A stretch of 64,000 nt of DNA, from NCBI GenBank assembly GCA_964034945.1, contig OZ035964.1, positions 6,622,895 to 6,686,894 of the forward strand, given 5' to 3'. The notes under the pieces are model-generated. The model saw nothing but the letters and a program-made list of their open reading frames with translations. It did no database searches and was not told the origin of the DNA. Every line of letters begins with the position of its first letter. The first letter of the stretch is position 1. The stretch is from Chrysopilus asiliformis (taxonomy: Eukaryota; Arthropoda; Insecta; Diptera; Rhagionidae). Made by a program: the position numbers and the translations under genes. Below are positions 1 to 12,102 of the stretch, one piece after another.

Positions 1-2395
1 ATATTTTTCCTCCTAAGAACAAGCCTTTAAAAATTCGAGAAAAATATTTCCCGGATAGAAAAGGTCTCGGAAATATTTTTCCTACTAAGAACAAGCCTCG
101 AAAAATCCGAGAAAAATATTTCCCGGATGGAAAAGGTCTCGGAAATATTTTTCCTACTCAGAACAAGCGAGTAAAGATTCGAGAAAAATATTTCCCGGAT
201 AGAAAAGGCCTCGGAAATATTTTTCCTACTAAGAACAAGCCTCTAAAAATTCGAGAAAAATATTTCCCGGATGGAAAAGGTCTCGGAAATATTTTTCCTC
301 CTAAGAACAAGCCTCTAAAAATTCGAGAAAAATATTTCCCGGATGGAAAAGGTCTCGGAAATATTTTTCCTACTAAGAACAAGCCTCTAAAAATTCGAGA
401 AAAATATTTCCCGGGTGGAAAAGGTCTCGGAAATATTTTTCCTACTCAAAACAAGCGGTTAAAAATTCGAGAAAAATATTTCTCGGATAGAAAAGGTCTC
501 GGAAATATTTTTCCTACTTAGAACAAGCCTCTAGAAATTCGAGAAAAATATTTCTCGGTTAGAAAGAGTCTCGGAAATATTTTTCCTACTCAGAACAAGC
601 CTTTAAAAATTCGAGAAAAATATTTCCCCGGTGGAAAAGGTCTCGGAAATATTTTTCCTACTCAAAACAAGCGAGTAAAAATTCGAGAAAAATATTTCCC
701 GGATAGAAAAGGTCTCGGAAATATTTTTCTTACTCAAAACAAGCGGTTAAAAATTCGAGAAAAATATTTCCCGGATAGAAAAGGTTGCGGAAATATTTTT
801 CCTACTAAGAACAAGCCTCTAAAAATTCGAGAAAAATATTTCCCGGATAGAAAAGGCCTCGCAAATATTTTTCCTACTAAGAACAAGCCTCTAAAAATTC
901 GAGAAAAATATTTCCCGGATGGAAAAGGTCTCGGAAATATTTTTCCTACTAAGAACAAGCCTCTAAAAATTCCAGAAAAATATTTCCCGGATGGAAAAGG
1001 TCTCGGAAATATTTTTTCTACTAAGAATAAGCCTCTAAAAATTCGAGAAAAATATTTCCCGGATAGAAAAGGTCTCGGAAATATTTGTCCTACTCAGAAC
1101 AAGCCTCTAAAAATTCGAGAAAAATATTTCCCGGATAGAAAAGGTCTCGGAAATATTTGTCCTACTCAGAACAAGCCTCTAAAAATTCGAGAAAAATATT
1201 TCCCGGATAGAAAAGGTCTCGGAAATATTTTTCCTACTCAAAACAAGCGAGTAAAAATTCGAGAAAAATATTTCCCGGATAGAAAAGGTCTCGGAAATAT
1301 TTTTCGTACTCAAAACAAGCGGTTAAAAATTCGAGAAAAATATTTCTCGGATAGAAAAGGTCTCGGAAATATTTTTCCTACTCAGAACAATCCTCTAAAA
1401 ATTCGAGAAAAATATTTCCCGGATAGAAAAGGTCGCGGAAATATTTTTCCTACTAAGAGCAAGCTTCTAAAAATTCGAGAAAAATATTTCCCGGATATAA
1501 AAGGTCTCGGAAATAATTTTCTTACTCAGAACAAGCCTCTAAAAATTCGAGAAAAATATTTCTCGGATAGAAAAGGTCTCGGAAATATTTTTCCTACTCA
1601 GAACAAGCGAGTAAAAATTCGAGAAAAATATTTCCCGGATAGAAAAGGTCTCGGAAATATTTTTCCTACTCAAAACAAGCCTCTAAAAATTCGAGAAAAA
1701 TATTTCCGGGATAGAAAAGGTCTCGGAAATATTTTTCCTACTCAGAACAAGCGAGTAAAGATTCTAGAAAAATATTTCCCGGATAGAAAAGGTCTCGGAA
1801 ATATTTTTCCTACTCAAAACAAGCGGTTAAAAATTCGAGAAAAATATTTCCCGGATAGAAAAGGTCTCGGAAATATTTTTCCTACTCAGAACAAGCGAGT
1901 AAAGATTCTAGAAAAATATTTCCCGGATAGAAAAGGTCTCGGAAATATTTTTCCTACTCAAAACAAGCGGTTAAAAATTCGAGAAAAATATTTCCCGGAT
2001 AGAAAAGGTCTCGGAAATATTTTTCCTACACAGAACAAGCCTCTAGAAATTCGAAAAAAATGTTTACCGGGTGGAACAGGTCTCGGAAATATTTTTCCTA
2101 TTAAGAACAAGCCTCTAATAATACGAGAAAAATATTTTTCCAGGTGGAAGAGGTCTCGGAGTTATTTTTCCTATTAAGAACAAGCCTTTAAAGATTCGAG
2201 AAAAATATTTCCCGGATAGAAAAGGTCTCGGAAATATTTTTCCTCCTAAGAACAAGCCTCTAAAAATTCGAGAAAAATATTTCCCGGATAGAAAAGGTCT
2301 CGGAAATATTTTTCCTACTCAGAACAAGCGGTTAAAAATTCGAGAAAAATATTTCCCAGATGGAAAAAATCTCGGAAATATTTTTCCTACTCAAA
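1..2395. repeat. 72-bp satellite array 1 (about 33 copies, truncated at window start)
   Basis: Head-to-tail tandem array with a 72-bp period and few indels. Each monomer contains GGAAATATTTTTC, then 29 nt, then its perfect reverse complement GAAAAATATTTCC, then 17 nt, so arms alternate with spacers of 29 and 17 nt. Monomers differ mainly in the 17-nt spacer (CGGATAGAAAA against CGGATGGAAAA or CGGGTGGAAAA) and in the 29-nt spacer (AGCCTCTA, AGCGAGTA or AGCGGTTA variants). The array decays over the last copies before 2395. Because 72 is divisible by 3, short minus-strand reading frames repeat a 24-residue pattern; these are a by-product and not genes. The left end lies outside the window. Confidence 0.97.
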
Positions 2396-3654
2396 AAGAA
2401 GAACCTAATTCTGTATCCTTTTTGTGAAAATTCTAAATGTATTTAGAGTAAGTTTCTACATAACTCATCCATACATCAAAATCCAGTTGGAGTCCTTCCT
2501 TCATTTTCTACAAAATTAAATTTACATTTTATCTGTCCTCATTTGGAGTATTTGACGATTGACCCCTGGCAAGTGTAGCTTTTCTTATGTTTTTTTTTTA
2601 AAAAGAAAAAAATCTTTACACGTCGAATTGGCCACACACTGGATTACAGACATTTTTTGCAGTACTGTGGCTGTTGGAAAACTATTCCAACTGCAGTTGA
2701 AACAAAAAATGTTTTTGTAATAAGCAATAAATCATAGTGTCAAGAGAAATCTATACTTTGAAAACTTTAAAACGGAAATTGGTTTCCACAACAATTTCTT
2801 AAAAACACTCGGTTTTATGTTTCCCGATTGTTATGATATTAAAAGTTGTTCCACTAAACAATTGGGAATTATTTTTAATGGCGCATATTTGCTGTGATTT
2901 TTTAAACTGTGATTTGTTTGCAATTTTTATTACGATAGTTTGTCCTGGGTCCAAGAAAACGCTTTAGCAATTACCGAACAATAAAAGCGGCGTGACGCCC
3001 CCTCCCCACCCCCCTGTTGACGGTTTCGGCATCAAATTCGTAGTGTGGAAAATCATGGACAAATTATCCGGCGAATGGCATTCTACCGATGCACTTCATA
3101 GAAACGAATTTTCAGCAGGAAATTAACTTATTTTCATTTATTTTTTTAATACCCAATAAATCTTAAATGACATTAAGATGCGCGTGATTTTTAAAGCAAT
3201 TCGCGTAATAGGCTTGTTGTACTTGGTTGAAAAAACTCAATCAATGTGGACAAGTAATGAGATTTTAAAATGATTTCGAAAGCATATACATATGAGTATT
3301 TATAATAGCAACAACAACAACAACACAAAATTAAACCAAACTGTAAACAAATAACATAAAAAAAATTGTCCCCACGTTGTATGTTGATCGGCAAAAGATT
3401 GTTTTGCATGCTATACCAACCGTAATTAACAAATTATCTACGGTTTGATGATTTTGTTATTCAAGTGCACGCAAAATTAATTCCAGCAACAACAGAATTT
3501 ATCGTTAGAAAAGTAATTTGTTAGCTGGTAATAAAGATCAAAAAGACAAAAGCACGTTAAAAAAAATCTGATGTGAACAACGCATGACTTTCTTATACAA
3601 TATCTACGCAACCTGCACAAGTTTACTTTATAACCCGATGACAGACACCAATGG
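2396..3654. other. Intergenic, no gene seen
   Basis: AT-rich single-copy-looking DNA with no credible coding exon. About 2396-2600 has scattered similarity to other repeats in the window: the stretch just after the satellite resembles 6885-6930, and the part around 2540-2600 resembles the edge of the repeat near 16400 (gagtatttgacgattg). This suggests decayed repeat remnants. Short runs of CAA/CAACAA occur near 3305. Confidence 0.6.
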
Positions 3655-4150
3655 CAGCACTGACAGCGACTGACGGCGACTGACAGCGACTGACAGCGAC
3701 TGACGGCGACTGACAGCGACTGATAGCGACTGGCAGCGACTGACAGCGACTGACAGCGACTGACAGCGACTGACAACGACTGAAAGCGACTGACAGCGAC
3801 TGACAGCGACTGACAGCGACTGATAGCGACTGATAGCGACTGACAGCGACTGACAGCGACTGAGGGCGACTGAGAGCGACTGAGAGCGACTGACAGCGAC
3901 AGACAGCGACAGACAGCGACTGACAGCGACTGAGGGCGACTGAGGGCGACTGAGAGCGACTGAGAGCGACTGAGAGCGACAGACAGCGACTGACAGCGAC
4001 AGACAGCGACTGACAGCGACTGACAGCGACTGATAGCGACTGACAGCGACTGACAGCGACTGACAGCGACTGACAGCGACTGATAGCGGCTGACAGCGAC
4101 TGACAGCGACTGATAGCGACTGATAGCGACTGACAGCGACTGACACCTAC
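3655..4150. repeat. 10-bp satellite, unit TGACAGCGAC, about 49 copies
   Basis: Nearly perfect decamer tandem array. Variants are TGACGGCGAC, TGATAGCGAC, TGAGAGCGAC, TGAGGGCGAC and AGACAGCGAC, the last three clustered in the middle (about 3860-4010). The unit has no stop codon on the minus strand and 10 is not a multiple of 3, so all three minus frames stay open and cycle through one 10-residue pattern (SVAVSRCQSL). These long minus-strand ORFs are artefacts. The right edge runs into a copy of repeat family K. Confidence 0.95.
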
Positions 4151-4240
4151 TGACAGACTGACAGACGTTTTTGTAAAAATTCTCCATTCGAGTCGGCTCG
4201 GGAAATGTTTTTTCTGCAAAATTGAGAGGTAAAAAAAATT
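4151..4240 (-). repeat. Repeat family K, partial copy in reverse orientation
   Basis: Immediately right of the decamer array lie CAGACTGACAGACG, then a run near ctccattcgagtcggctcgg, then gaaatgttttttc. Read in reverse this matches the left part of family K seen at 17255-17500 (reverse), 19675-19870, 24755-25440, 28660-29170 and 49430-49600: aaaaaacatttcccg, then tcgattggagc, then a CTGT-rich tandem array. The decamer array therefore occupies the place where other copies carry (GTCT)n-like arrays. Confidence 0.6.
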
Positions 4241-5270
4241 CATGATCACAATACGTTATTATACTACGTATAAGAAATTTAAAAAAAAAGAACTCAACTC
4301 CCCCTAATGATATCTACGAGTACTAAGTTGTATGTTGGCATATATGAGATGGGATTGCACTATAAATGCCAGATACTTTGAAGCATAATTTTTTTTTTCG
4401 TCCAACTGAATCTAGTATAATTTTCCCGTTGTTTCATTCCCATTTACTCATTATTATCATAATTTCTCTTCGTTTAAATCCAATTTAATATTTTCTTGTG
4501 CAAAACAAAGAAGAATAACTGAAACGAAATTAAGAGAGAGAGGAGGCATTACTGCAAAATGTTGTCATTTCAATGGTCCCAATTAACTCCAGTGATTACA
4601 CAATTTAATCATTTGTAAATAAATAAATGTTAAACGAGAAATTATAATCACTGCATGAAGGTCTCATTGTGGAGTTTGGCAATTTTAAAAGTTATTGTCA
4701 CAACATACGGATTATTAATACAACCTAAAAACAAATTTAAACCCACAAAAATCTTCCATGCGTTTTTTTAATGAACCAAATAGATTTCTTAATCGGATCA
4801 TTGAAAGAAAAACAGCAAACTGTAAAGTTTTCCTCTTATATTATGCAATTACAATCCCCAGGAAATTTAGGGAATTATATTAAACGCCAAGCCGAATGTG
4901 ACGCGTTTGTAAATACTTGGCTTAAAAGCGTACCCATCCCTATCGCTATCCCTATGCATTAATGAGATTGAAGAATGTTTCGTGCAAATAATTACGTTAT
5001 CTTTCACTTACCATAAGTAGGTGTTAATAGTAATGTTAATTAGTGTTTTTTATTTTTGTTTTTCTTATCTTCGCATAGCAAATTAATTACACAAAACATC
5101 ACAGAACAGGCGAACCGTGTAAATCATCGGTCGTCATTATTATTCAAGTAAAAAAAAATTAATTTAAATACCCTGGAAAGGGTTGAGAAGAAGCAATTCT
5201 GGCCGAATAACGTATTTTAAAAAATCGAAAAACTTTAAATCTTGCTAAAACGCTTCTCCCGCTCCTCCTC
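4241..5270. other. Intergenic, no gene seen
   Basis: AT-rich DNA. A 63-codon open frame at 4771-4962 shows no recognisable domain, no splice context and no coding-like composition, so it is not called. Confidence 0.6.
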
Positions 5271-5600
5271 CCTCTGAGACTTTTTATACCCTACTAGCAG
5301 ACCCTTCGTTGCCAGTTTTTTGTGTAAATTTTAGAGTGCCAAAGAACCATAAATAACTTAAAAACTATTGGGAAAACACGTTATCTTTACATGACCTTCC
5401 GTTATCCTTACAGGACCTTGCGTTATCCTTACAGGACCTTTCGTTATCCTTACAGGACCTTCCGTTATCCTGACAGACGTCCTAACATCAAAATCGGAGT
5501 CAGGGACCCCAAAAACCCCCAGAAGAAATTTTTCCCCGAAAATTTTAATAAAAAGGATTACCACTTATCCTTACAGGACCTTCCCTTATCCTAACAAGGA
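5271..5600. repeat. Repeat family G copy 1 with an internal 21-bp tandem repeat
   Basis: Starts with actagcagacccttcgttgc and continues through an AT-rich stretch into cgttatccttacaggacc. The same order recurs at about 12925-13310. At about 5388-5480 the unit TACAGGACCTTNCGTTATCCT (21 bp) repeats about 4.5 times, and a further unit lies near 5560-5595. The opening motif resembles ends reported for Helentron/DINE-type elements in insects, but that is only a suggestion. Confidence 0.6.
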
Positions 5601-5632
5601 CGATGTGGAGAAAATATTGCATTGTCATCGGA

Positions 5633-5715
5633 CTTACGTGAGTGTGCAAAATTTTAAGTCAATCGGATGAGTGGAAGTGGGCCAAAATTGGATTGCAAGA
5701 TTTGAATCTGACAAA
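5633..5715 (+). repeat. Repeat family M, short copy
   Basis: Segment with tgcaaaattttaagtcaatcgg, a purine-rich middle and gattgcaagatttgaatctgac. Related segments occur at about 18797-18860 (same orientation) and 27066-27140 (opposite orientation, intron 2 of the first gene). Confidence 0.5.
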
Positions 5716-6724
5716 CAAAAAATAGAAAAACAAAGACGAACACAAGCTAAATAAAAGCTTTTAATTGCCAAGAAAGTACAAATATCACTTGACAGAAGGG
5801 AATTTTAAGACGCAAAAGGACATGAAATTAAAAGAAATTATGTCTTTCATGCAAAAAATATTAAAATATTGATTATTTTAAATTTTTGGACTTACGGCAA
5901 ATATCAGGAAACAGTTATGTCAAGGAAACGATGATCCGTGTAGAAAAATGTTTTTAACCCGCTAAAGAATTTGAGTAAAATGAAAATTGGCAGCAACTCT
6001 TGACTGGATGGAGTCTGGCAATAACTCCATTACCGACGCTCCCGCTAATCTACATGCAAAGCCGGAAATTGTATCGAAAATTGAACGATAATTGTATAAT
6101 TTTAAAGTCTTTTGATAATTTCACTAGCGGCTCGATTTTCACACTTCATTTACGCAACGATCGTGATTTTTTTTAACACAAACACTTTTTTCATTATTTC
6201 GCTTAAAACTTCGATCGCTAGACTTCATTTTGCTACAATTAAATTATACTTCTCTGGTCGTGATTTTCAATTTCCGATTTTCATATAAAAAAAGACTAGT
6301 TTTCGATTGCATTTTTTGAATATTGAATCGAGAATTTCCTATAATTTATTTTTTCACTTTATTTACGACCCGGTTACCGATTTTTAACACCGAAAAATTA
6401 GATTTTATTTTCAAGTTGTCTTCGATCTATGAGAGCGTCCAAAATGGCGGTCCTTCCTCAACTTTACAAATTCATCATCAATGGAAACCGCAGTTCCTGT
6501 GAGGTAGACCAAATTCAGCCGTATACACACAGCGACACGAATCATTTTCGTTGATATCGTGTCGTCGTCCTTGTTTTATCGTTTTAGGGTTGCGTTCCAA
6601 AACCCAATGCACTGAAATTTAACGAAGAAAAATTTGAAAATGGATTTTTTCATTTCAAGAACTTACAAAATTAATTTATTTTAAAAAAATCTACAAAATG
6701 TTGCGAAATGATCACAAAACAGAA
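5716..6724. other. Intergenic, no supported gene
   Basis: AT-rich DNA. The only gene-like trace is an ATG in good context at 6443 (AAAATGGCGG) followed by 20 open codons and a possible donor (GAG|GTAGAC). No partner exon was found, so it is listed under rejected items. Confidence 0.5.
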
Positions 6725-6930
6725 AACTGGTTTTCCCATTGATTGTGAAATGAAATCGGTAAAAAAGGGCACCGGAAGTAAATCATTCCTCCCCTCCCCT
6801 GCCCTCCCCATGGCTCGTGTCCTGCTCTTTCTGCTGATGTCCCGCCTAATCCTGTGAGGATTCGATTTAAAAAGAAAAAGGAGAGCCTGATTCGGTATTA
6901 TTTTTGGGAAAATTCCAAAGGTATTTAGAA
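6725..6930 (+). repeat. Repeat family F copy 1
   Basis: Contains ttttcccattgattgtgaaa, then a gggcaccggaagtaaatcat stretch, a C-rich run (cctcccctcccctgcc) and taaaaagaaaaaggagagcc. Two further copies lie at 14042-14230 and 61258-61420 with the same order of motifs. No terminal repeats were recognised. Confidence 0.75.
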
Positions 6931-8436
6931 TAGGAATTTAAATATTCTAAATCCGCGGCAAAAACCTGTATTTGGCGTACCGCTCCCTTTCTAAAAAAAA
7001 TTGATAAAAATGCATTTTTGTGCGCTTGGGAATTTGGAATGATCGAGCCTAAAGTTGGTTTCATTTTTTTGTCTCGTAGAAAGACATAATCGGATTTAGA
7101 TCTTCGGTATTATAAAAGATTGCGCTGCAGGCAGATTTTTGAAAACAAAATACACAATACGCAAAAATTTAAAAAAAAACTGTGTCACAGGCAAAATTTA
7201 AAAAAATGTACAAAACATTTTGTGAAAAAATGCATTATAGACAGAAATTAGAAAAAAAAAGTTTTTGAATTCCGAGGAATTTTATTATAGCCACCCCCAC
7301 TGCTTTCCTGGCTACGCGTCAACCGCTGCCCGACTCAGGAGTAACATTTCGATATTAATTGCAAATTTCATCAACAATAAGCGGTTGGGGACAGGGAAAA
7401 GTATGTTGAAGGGGTGTTAAAAATCAGTAATAAATGACCCCAATGTTAATTATGCTAATAAAAAATTAATTTATTTGCACTCGACATTATCCCCATCCAT
7501 ATTACAAGTTTCCATCAAGTATGGAACGTAATTTCCACCCTAAATAAATATTATCGCCCCCTCCCCAGATATTTAATATAGATATGCGTATGAATTTACC
7601 GAGAAATCTGTAGTATTATCTTTAGGGGCCATCATTCATTAATCAGAATGTGTTTTAAGCCAAAAATGCAAAATTCATTGTACATCAGTCAACTATCAAA
7701 TTTGGTATGGCACGGTACAAGGCAGATGGGTGGCGGAGAGGGGGAGGGCGATTGTTGAGCAGCGGATATTTGATTTACATACAAATCCAATCATCAGAAC
7801 ACATTTTAACGATATGCGCAATTAAGTCAGGTTATATTACGATTCAACGGCACCCCCCACCTCCCCCAGAAACAATCAATCGCCACCGAAATAATAATCA
7901 CAGTCAGTAGTCACAGAAATTACTCCGGAGCCAACGTTTTCATTCATCCCTTCTCTCTCGCACTCTCTGTCCAACCCTTAGCCGTAATTTGCATTTGTAA
8001 ATTATGAATGTGTAATTCAACCCTTCTACTGTTCTGTGCAAAAATGTTACGTCTGTCAAATTGTAATAATAATAATAACCAGTCCGTTTGTTACATTGGC
8101 GATTAAAATATGCCCCGAGGGGTGGCTACAATTGAGAGATATTCACGCCATTCACGGCTGATGGATGAGAGATGCTGCTGTAACGCCCCTTAGGCTGGGA
8201 GGGGGAGGGGGAGGAGGTTTCAACGTGCGTGGCGATGCTATTATGTTAATAGCCGTGCGTAATGAAGCAAGGCGAGCTGTCGAAGGGCAATTTAATTCAT
8301 CTTCAATTCAGTCGCTATTCAAAACAATTCAACTTGCCTTGCAAAAAAAATTAACAAAAAAAATTCTTTTTGGAAAAAACCTGAAAAAATTACACGAAAA
8401 GATAGTTTTTTGGACACGCTGTGTAACAGAACTTAA
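6931..8436. other. Intergenic, no gene seen
   Basis: Contains A- and T-rich stretches, a pyrimidine/purine-rich stretch near 7840-7880 and a G-rich run (gggagggggagggggagg) near 8195-8216. The open frame at 8165-8626 starts in this unique DNA and runs into the satellite; it has no domain and is not called. Confidence 0.55.
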
Positions 8437-11400
8437 AGCACAAGCCTCTAAAAATTCGAAAAAAATATTTCCCGGGTGGAAAAGATCTCGGAAATATTTT
8501 TCCTACTCAGAACAAGCGAGTAAAAATTCGAGAAAAATATTTCCCGGGTGGAAAAGGTCTCGGGAATATTTTTCCTACTCAGAACAAGCCTCTAGGAATT
8601 CGAAAAAAATACTTCCCAGGTGGTAAAGGTCTCGGAAATATTTTTCCTACTCAGAACAAGCCTCTATAAATTCGAAAAAAATATTTCCCGGGTGGAAAAG
8701 ATCTCGGAAATATTTTTCCTAATCAGAACAGCCGTCTAAAAATTCGAGAAAAATATTTCCCGGGTTGAAAAGGTCTTGGAAATATTGTTCCTACTCAGAA
8801 CAAGCCTCTAAAAATTCGAGAAAAATATTTCCCGGATAGAAAAGGTCTCGGAAATATTTTTCGTACTAAGAACAAGCCTTTAAAAATTCGAGAAAAATAT
8901 TTCCCGGGTGGAAAAGGTCTCGGAAATATTTTTCTTACTAAAAAAAAAGCCTCTAAATATTCGAAAAAAAATATTTCCTGGGTGGAAAAGATCTCGGAAA
9001 TATATTTCCTACTCAGAACAAGCCTCTCGAAATTCGAAAAAAATATTTCCCGGGTGGAAAAGATCTCGGAAATATTTTTCCTACTGAGGACGAGCCTCTA
9101 AAAATTCGATAAAAATATTTCCCGGGTGGAAAAGGTCTCGGAAATATTTTTCCTACTCAGAACAAGCCTCTAGGAATTCGAAAAAAAATACTTCCCGGGT
9201 GGTAAAGGTCTCGGAAATATTTTTCCTACTCAGAACAAGCCTCTAAAAATTCGAGAAAAATATTTCCCGGATAGAAAAGGTCTCGGAAATATTTTTCCTA
9301 CTAAGAACAAGCCTCTAAAAATTCGAGAAAAATATTTCCCGTATAGAAAAGGTCTCGGAAATATTTTTCCTACTAAGAACAAGCCTTTAAAAATTCGAGG
9401 AAAATATTTCCCGAATAGAAAAGATCTTAGAAATATTTTTCCTACTAAGAACAAGCCTTTAAAAATTCGAGAAAAATATTTCCCGGGTGGAAAAGGTCTT
9501 GGAAATATTTTTCCTATTCAGAACAAGCCTCTAGAAGTTCGAAAAAAATATTTCCTGGGTGGAAAAGATCTCGGAAATATTTTTCCTAATCAGAACAAGC
9601 GCCTCAAAATTCGGGAAAAATATTTCCCAGATAGAAAAGGTCTCGGAAATATTTTTCCTACTCAGAACAAGCCTCTAAAAATTCGAGAAAAATATTTCCC
9701 GGATAGAAAAGGTCTCGGAAATATTTTTCGTACTAAGAACAAGCTTTTAAAAATTCGAGAAAAATATTTCCCGTATAGAAAAGGTCTCGGAAATATTTTT
9801 CCTACTGAGGACGAGCCTCTAAAAATTCGATAAAAATATTTCCCGGGTGGAAAAGGTCTCGGAAATATTTTTCCTACTCAGAACAAGCCTCTAGGAATTC
9901 GAAAAAAAATACTTCCCGGGTGGTAAAGGTCTCGGAAATATTTTTCCTACTCAGAACAAGCCTCTAAAAATTCGAGAAAAATATTTCCCGGATAGAAAAG
10001 GTCTCGGAAATATTTTTCCTACTGAGGACGAGCCTCTAAAAATTCGATAAAAATATTTCCCGGGTGGAAAAGGTCTCGGAAATATTTTTCCTACTCAGAA
10101 CAAGCCTCTAGGAATTCGAAAAAAAATACGTCCCGGGTGGAAAAGGTCTCGGAAATATTTTTCCTACTCAGAACAAGCCTCTAGGAATTCGATAAAAATA
10201 TTTCCTGGGTGGAAAAGATCTCGGAAATATTTTTCCTAATCAGAACAAGCGCCTCAAAATTCGGGAAAAATATTTCCCAGATAGAAAAGGTCTCGGAAAT
10301 ATTTTTCCTACTCAGAACAAGCCTCTAAAAATTCGAGAAAAATATTTCCCGGATAGAAAAGGTCTCGGAAATATTTTTCGTACTAAGAACAAGCCTTTAA
10401 AAATTCGAGAAAAATATTTCCCGGGTGGAAAAGATCTCGGAAATATTTTTCCTACTGAGGACGAGCCTCTAAAAATTCGATAAAAATATTTCCCGGGTGG
10501 AAAAGGTCTCGGAAATATTTTTCCTACTCAGAACAAGCCTCTAGGAATTCGAAAAAAATACTTCCCGGGTGGTAAAGGTCTCGGAAATATTTTTCCTACT
10601 CAGAACAAGCCTCTAAAAATTCGAGAAAAATATTTCCCGGATAGAAAAGGTCTCGGAAATATTTTTCCTACTAAGAACAAGCCTCTAAAAATTCGAGAAA
10701 AATATTTCCCGTATAGAAAAGGTCTCGGAAATATTTTTCCTACTAAGAACAAGCCTTTAAAAATTCGAGGAAAATATTTCCCGAATAGAAAAGATCTTAG
10801 AAATATTTTTCCTACTAAGAACAAGCCTTTAAAAATTCGAGAAAAATATTTCCCGGGTGGAAAAGGTCTTGGAAATATTTTTCCTATTCAGAACAAGCCT
10901 CTAGAAGTTCGAAAAAAATATTTCCTGGGTGGAAAAGATCTCGGAAATATTTTTCCTAATCAGAACAAGCGCCTCAAAATTCGGGAAAAATATTTCCCAG
11001 ATAGAAAAGGTCTCGGAAATATTTTTCCTACTCAGAACAAGCCTCTAAAAATTCGAGAAAAATATTTCCCGGATAGAAAAGGTCTCGGAAATATTTTTCT
11101 TACTAAAAAAAAAGCCTCTAAATATTCGAAAAAAAATATTTCCTGGGTGGAAAAGATCTCGGAAATATATTTCCTACTCAGAACAAGCCTCTCGAAATTC
11201 GAAAAAAATATTTCCCGGGTGGAAAAGATCTCGGAAATATTTTTCCTACTGAGGACGAGCCTCTAAAAATTCGATAAAAATATTTCCCGGGTGGAAAAGG
11301 TCTCGGAAATATTTTTCCTACTCAGAACAAGCCTCTAGGAATTCGAAAAAAAATACTTCCCGGGTGGTAAAGGTCTCGGAAATATTTTTCCTACTCAGAA

Positions 11401-11947
11401 CAAGCCTCTAAAAATTCGAGAAAAATATTTCCCGGATAGAAAAGGTCTCGGAAATATTTTTCCTACTAAGAACAAGCCTCTAAAAATTCGAGAAAAATAT
11501 TTCCCGTATAGAAAAGGTCTCGGAAATATTTTTCCTACTAAGAACAAGCCTTTAAAAATTCGAGGAAAATATTTCCCGAATAGAAAAGATCTTAGAAATA
11601 TTTTTCCTACTAAGAACAAGCCTTTAAAAATTCGAGAAAAATATTTCCCGGGTGGAAAAGGTCTTGGAAATATTTTTCCTATTCAGAACAAGCCTCTAGA
11701 AGTTCGAAAAAAATATTTCCTGGGTGGAAAAGATCTCGGAAATATTTTTCCTAATCAGAACAAGCGCCTCAAAATTCGGGAAAAATATTTCCCAGATAGA
11801 AAAGGTCTCGGAAATATTTTTCCTACTCAGAACAAGCCTCTAGAAATTCGAGAAAAATATTTACCGGATAGAAAAGGTCTCGGAAATATTTTTCCTACTC
11901 AGAACAAGCCTCTGGAAATTCGAAAAAAATATTTCCCAGATGGAAAA
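8437..11947. repeat. 72-bp satellite array 2 (about 49 copies) with higher-order block duplications
   Basis: Same satellite family and orientation as array 1, but richer in CGGGTGGAAAA spacers and TTCGAAAAAAATA arms. Blocks of consecutive monomers recur almost unchanged. About 9061-9720 is repeated at 10431-11090 (offset 1370 bp), and about 8934-9715 is repeated at 11099-11880 (offset 2165 bp). Diagnostic variants mark the copies: the run TTACTAAAAAAAAAGCCTC near 8935 and 11100, and CTACTGAGGACGAGCC near 9083, 9803, 10022, 10452 and 11249. This is the signature of recent unequal exchange. The right end decays at about 11947 into unique DNA. Confidence 0.97.
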
Positions 11948-12102
11948 GTTATTGTGGTTTCGAATTTGTTTTAGGCTATGTTGTAACCCGTATGTTGTGG
12001 CAATAAGTTTGATTATTAAGCGTTTTTAGTATGAATGTGGAAGAAAAAATAAAAATTAAATAAAAGTATTTATTAGAGAGTAAGGAAATTAATCGCACCT
12101 AC

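Noticed and set aside
158..958. Minus-strand ORFs of 74 codons inside satellite array 1 (and similar at 9230, 10600, 11395)
   Set aside because: They follow from the 72-bp period being a multiple of 3. They repeat a 24-residue pattern, have no gene context and break at every monomer variant.
1..2395. Regular repeats and spacers resembling a CRISPR array
   Set aside because: The spacers are themselves repeated in every monomer, there are no cas genes, and the genome is eukaryotic.
3477..4249. Long minus-strand ORFs in three frames over the decamer array
   Set aside because: A stop-free 10-bp unit keeps all three frames open. No promoter, splice or unique coding sequence is present.
6443..6502. 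Possible first exon with ATG in AAAATGGCGG and donor GAG|GTAGAC
   Set aside because: Only 20 codons, no recognisable domain, no matching downstream exon found.
8165..8626. 153-codon + strand ORF
   Set aside because: It begins in a G-rich tract and ends in the satellite; the second half is satellite translation.
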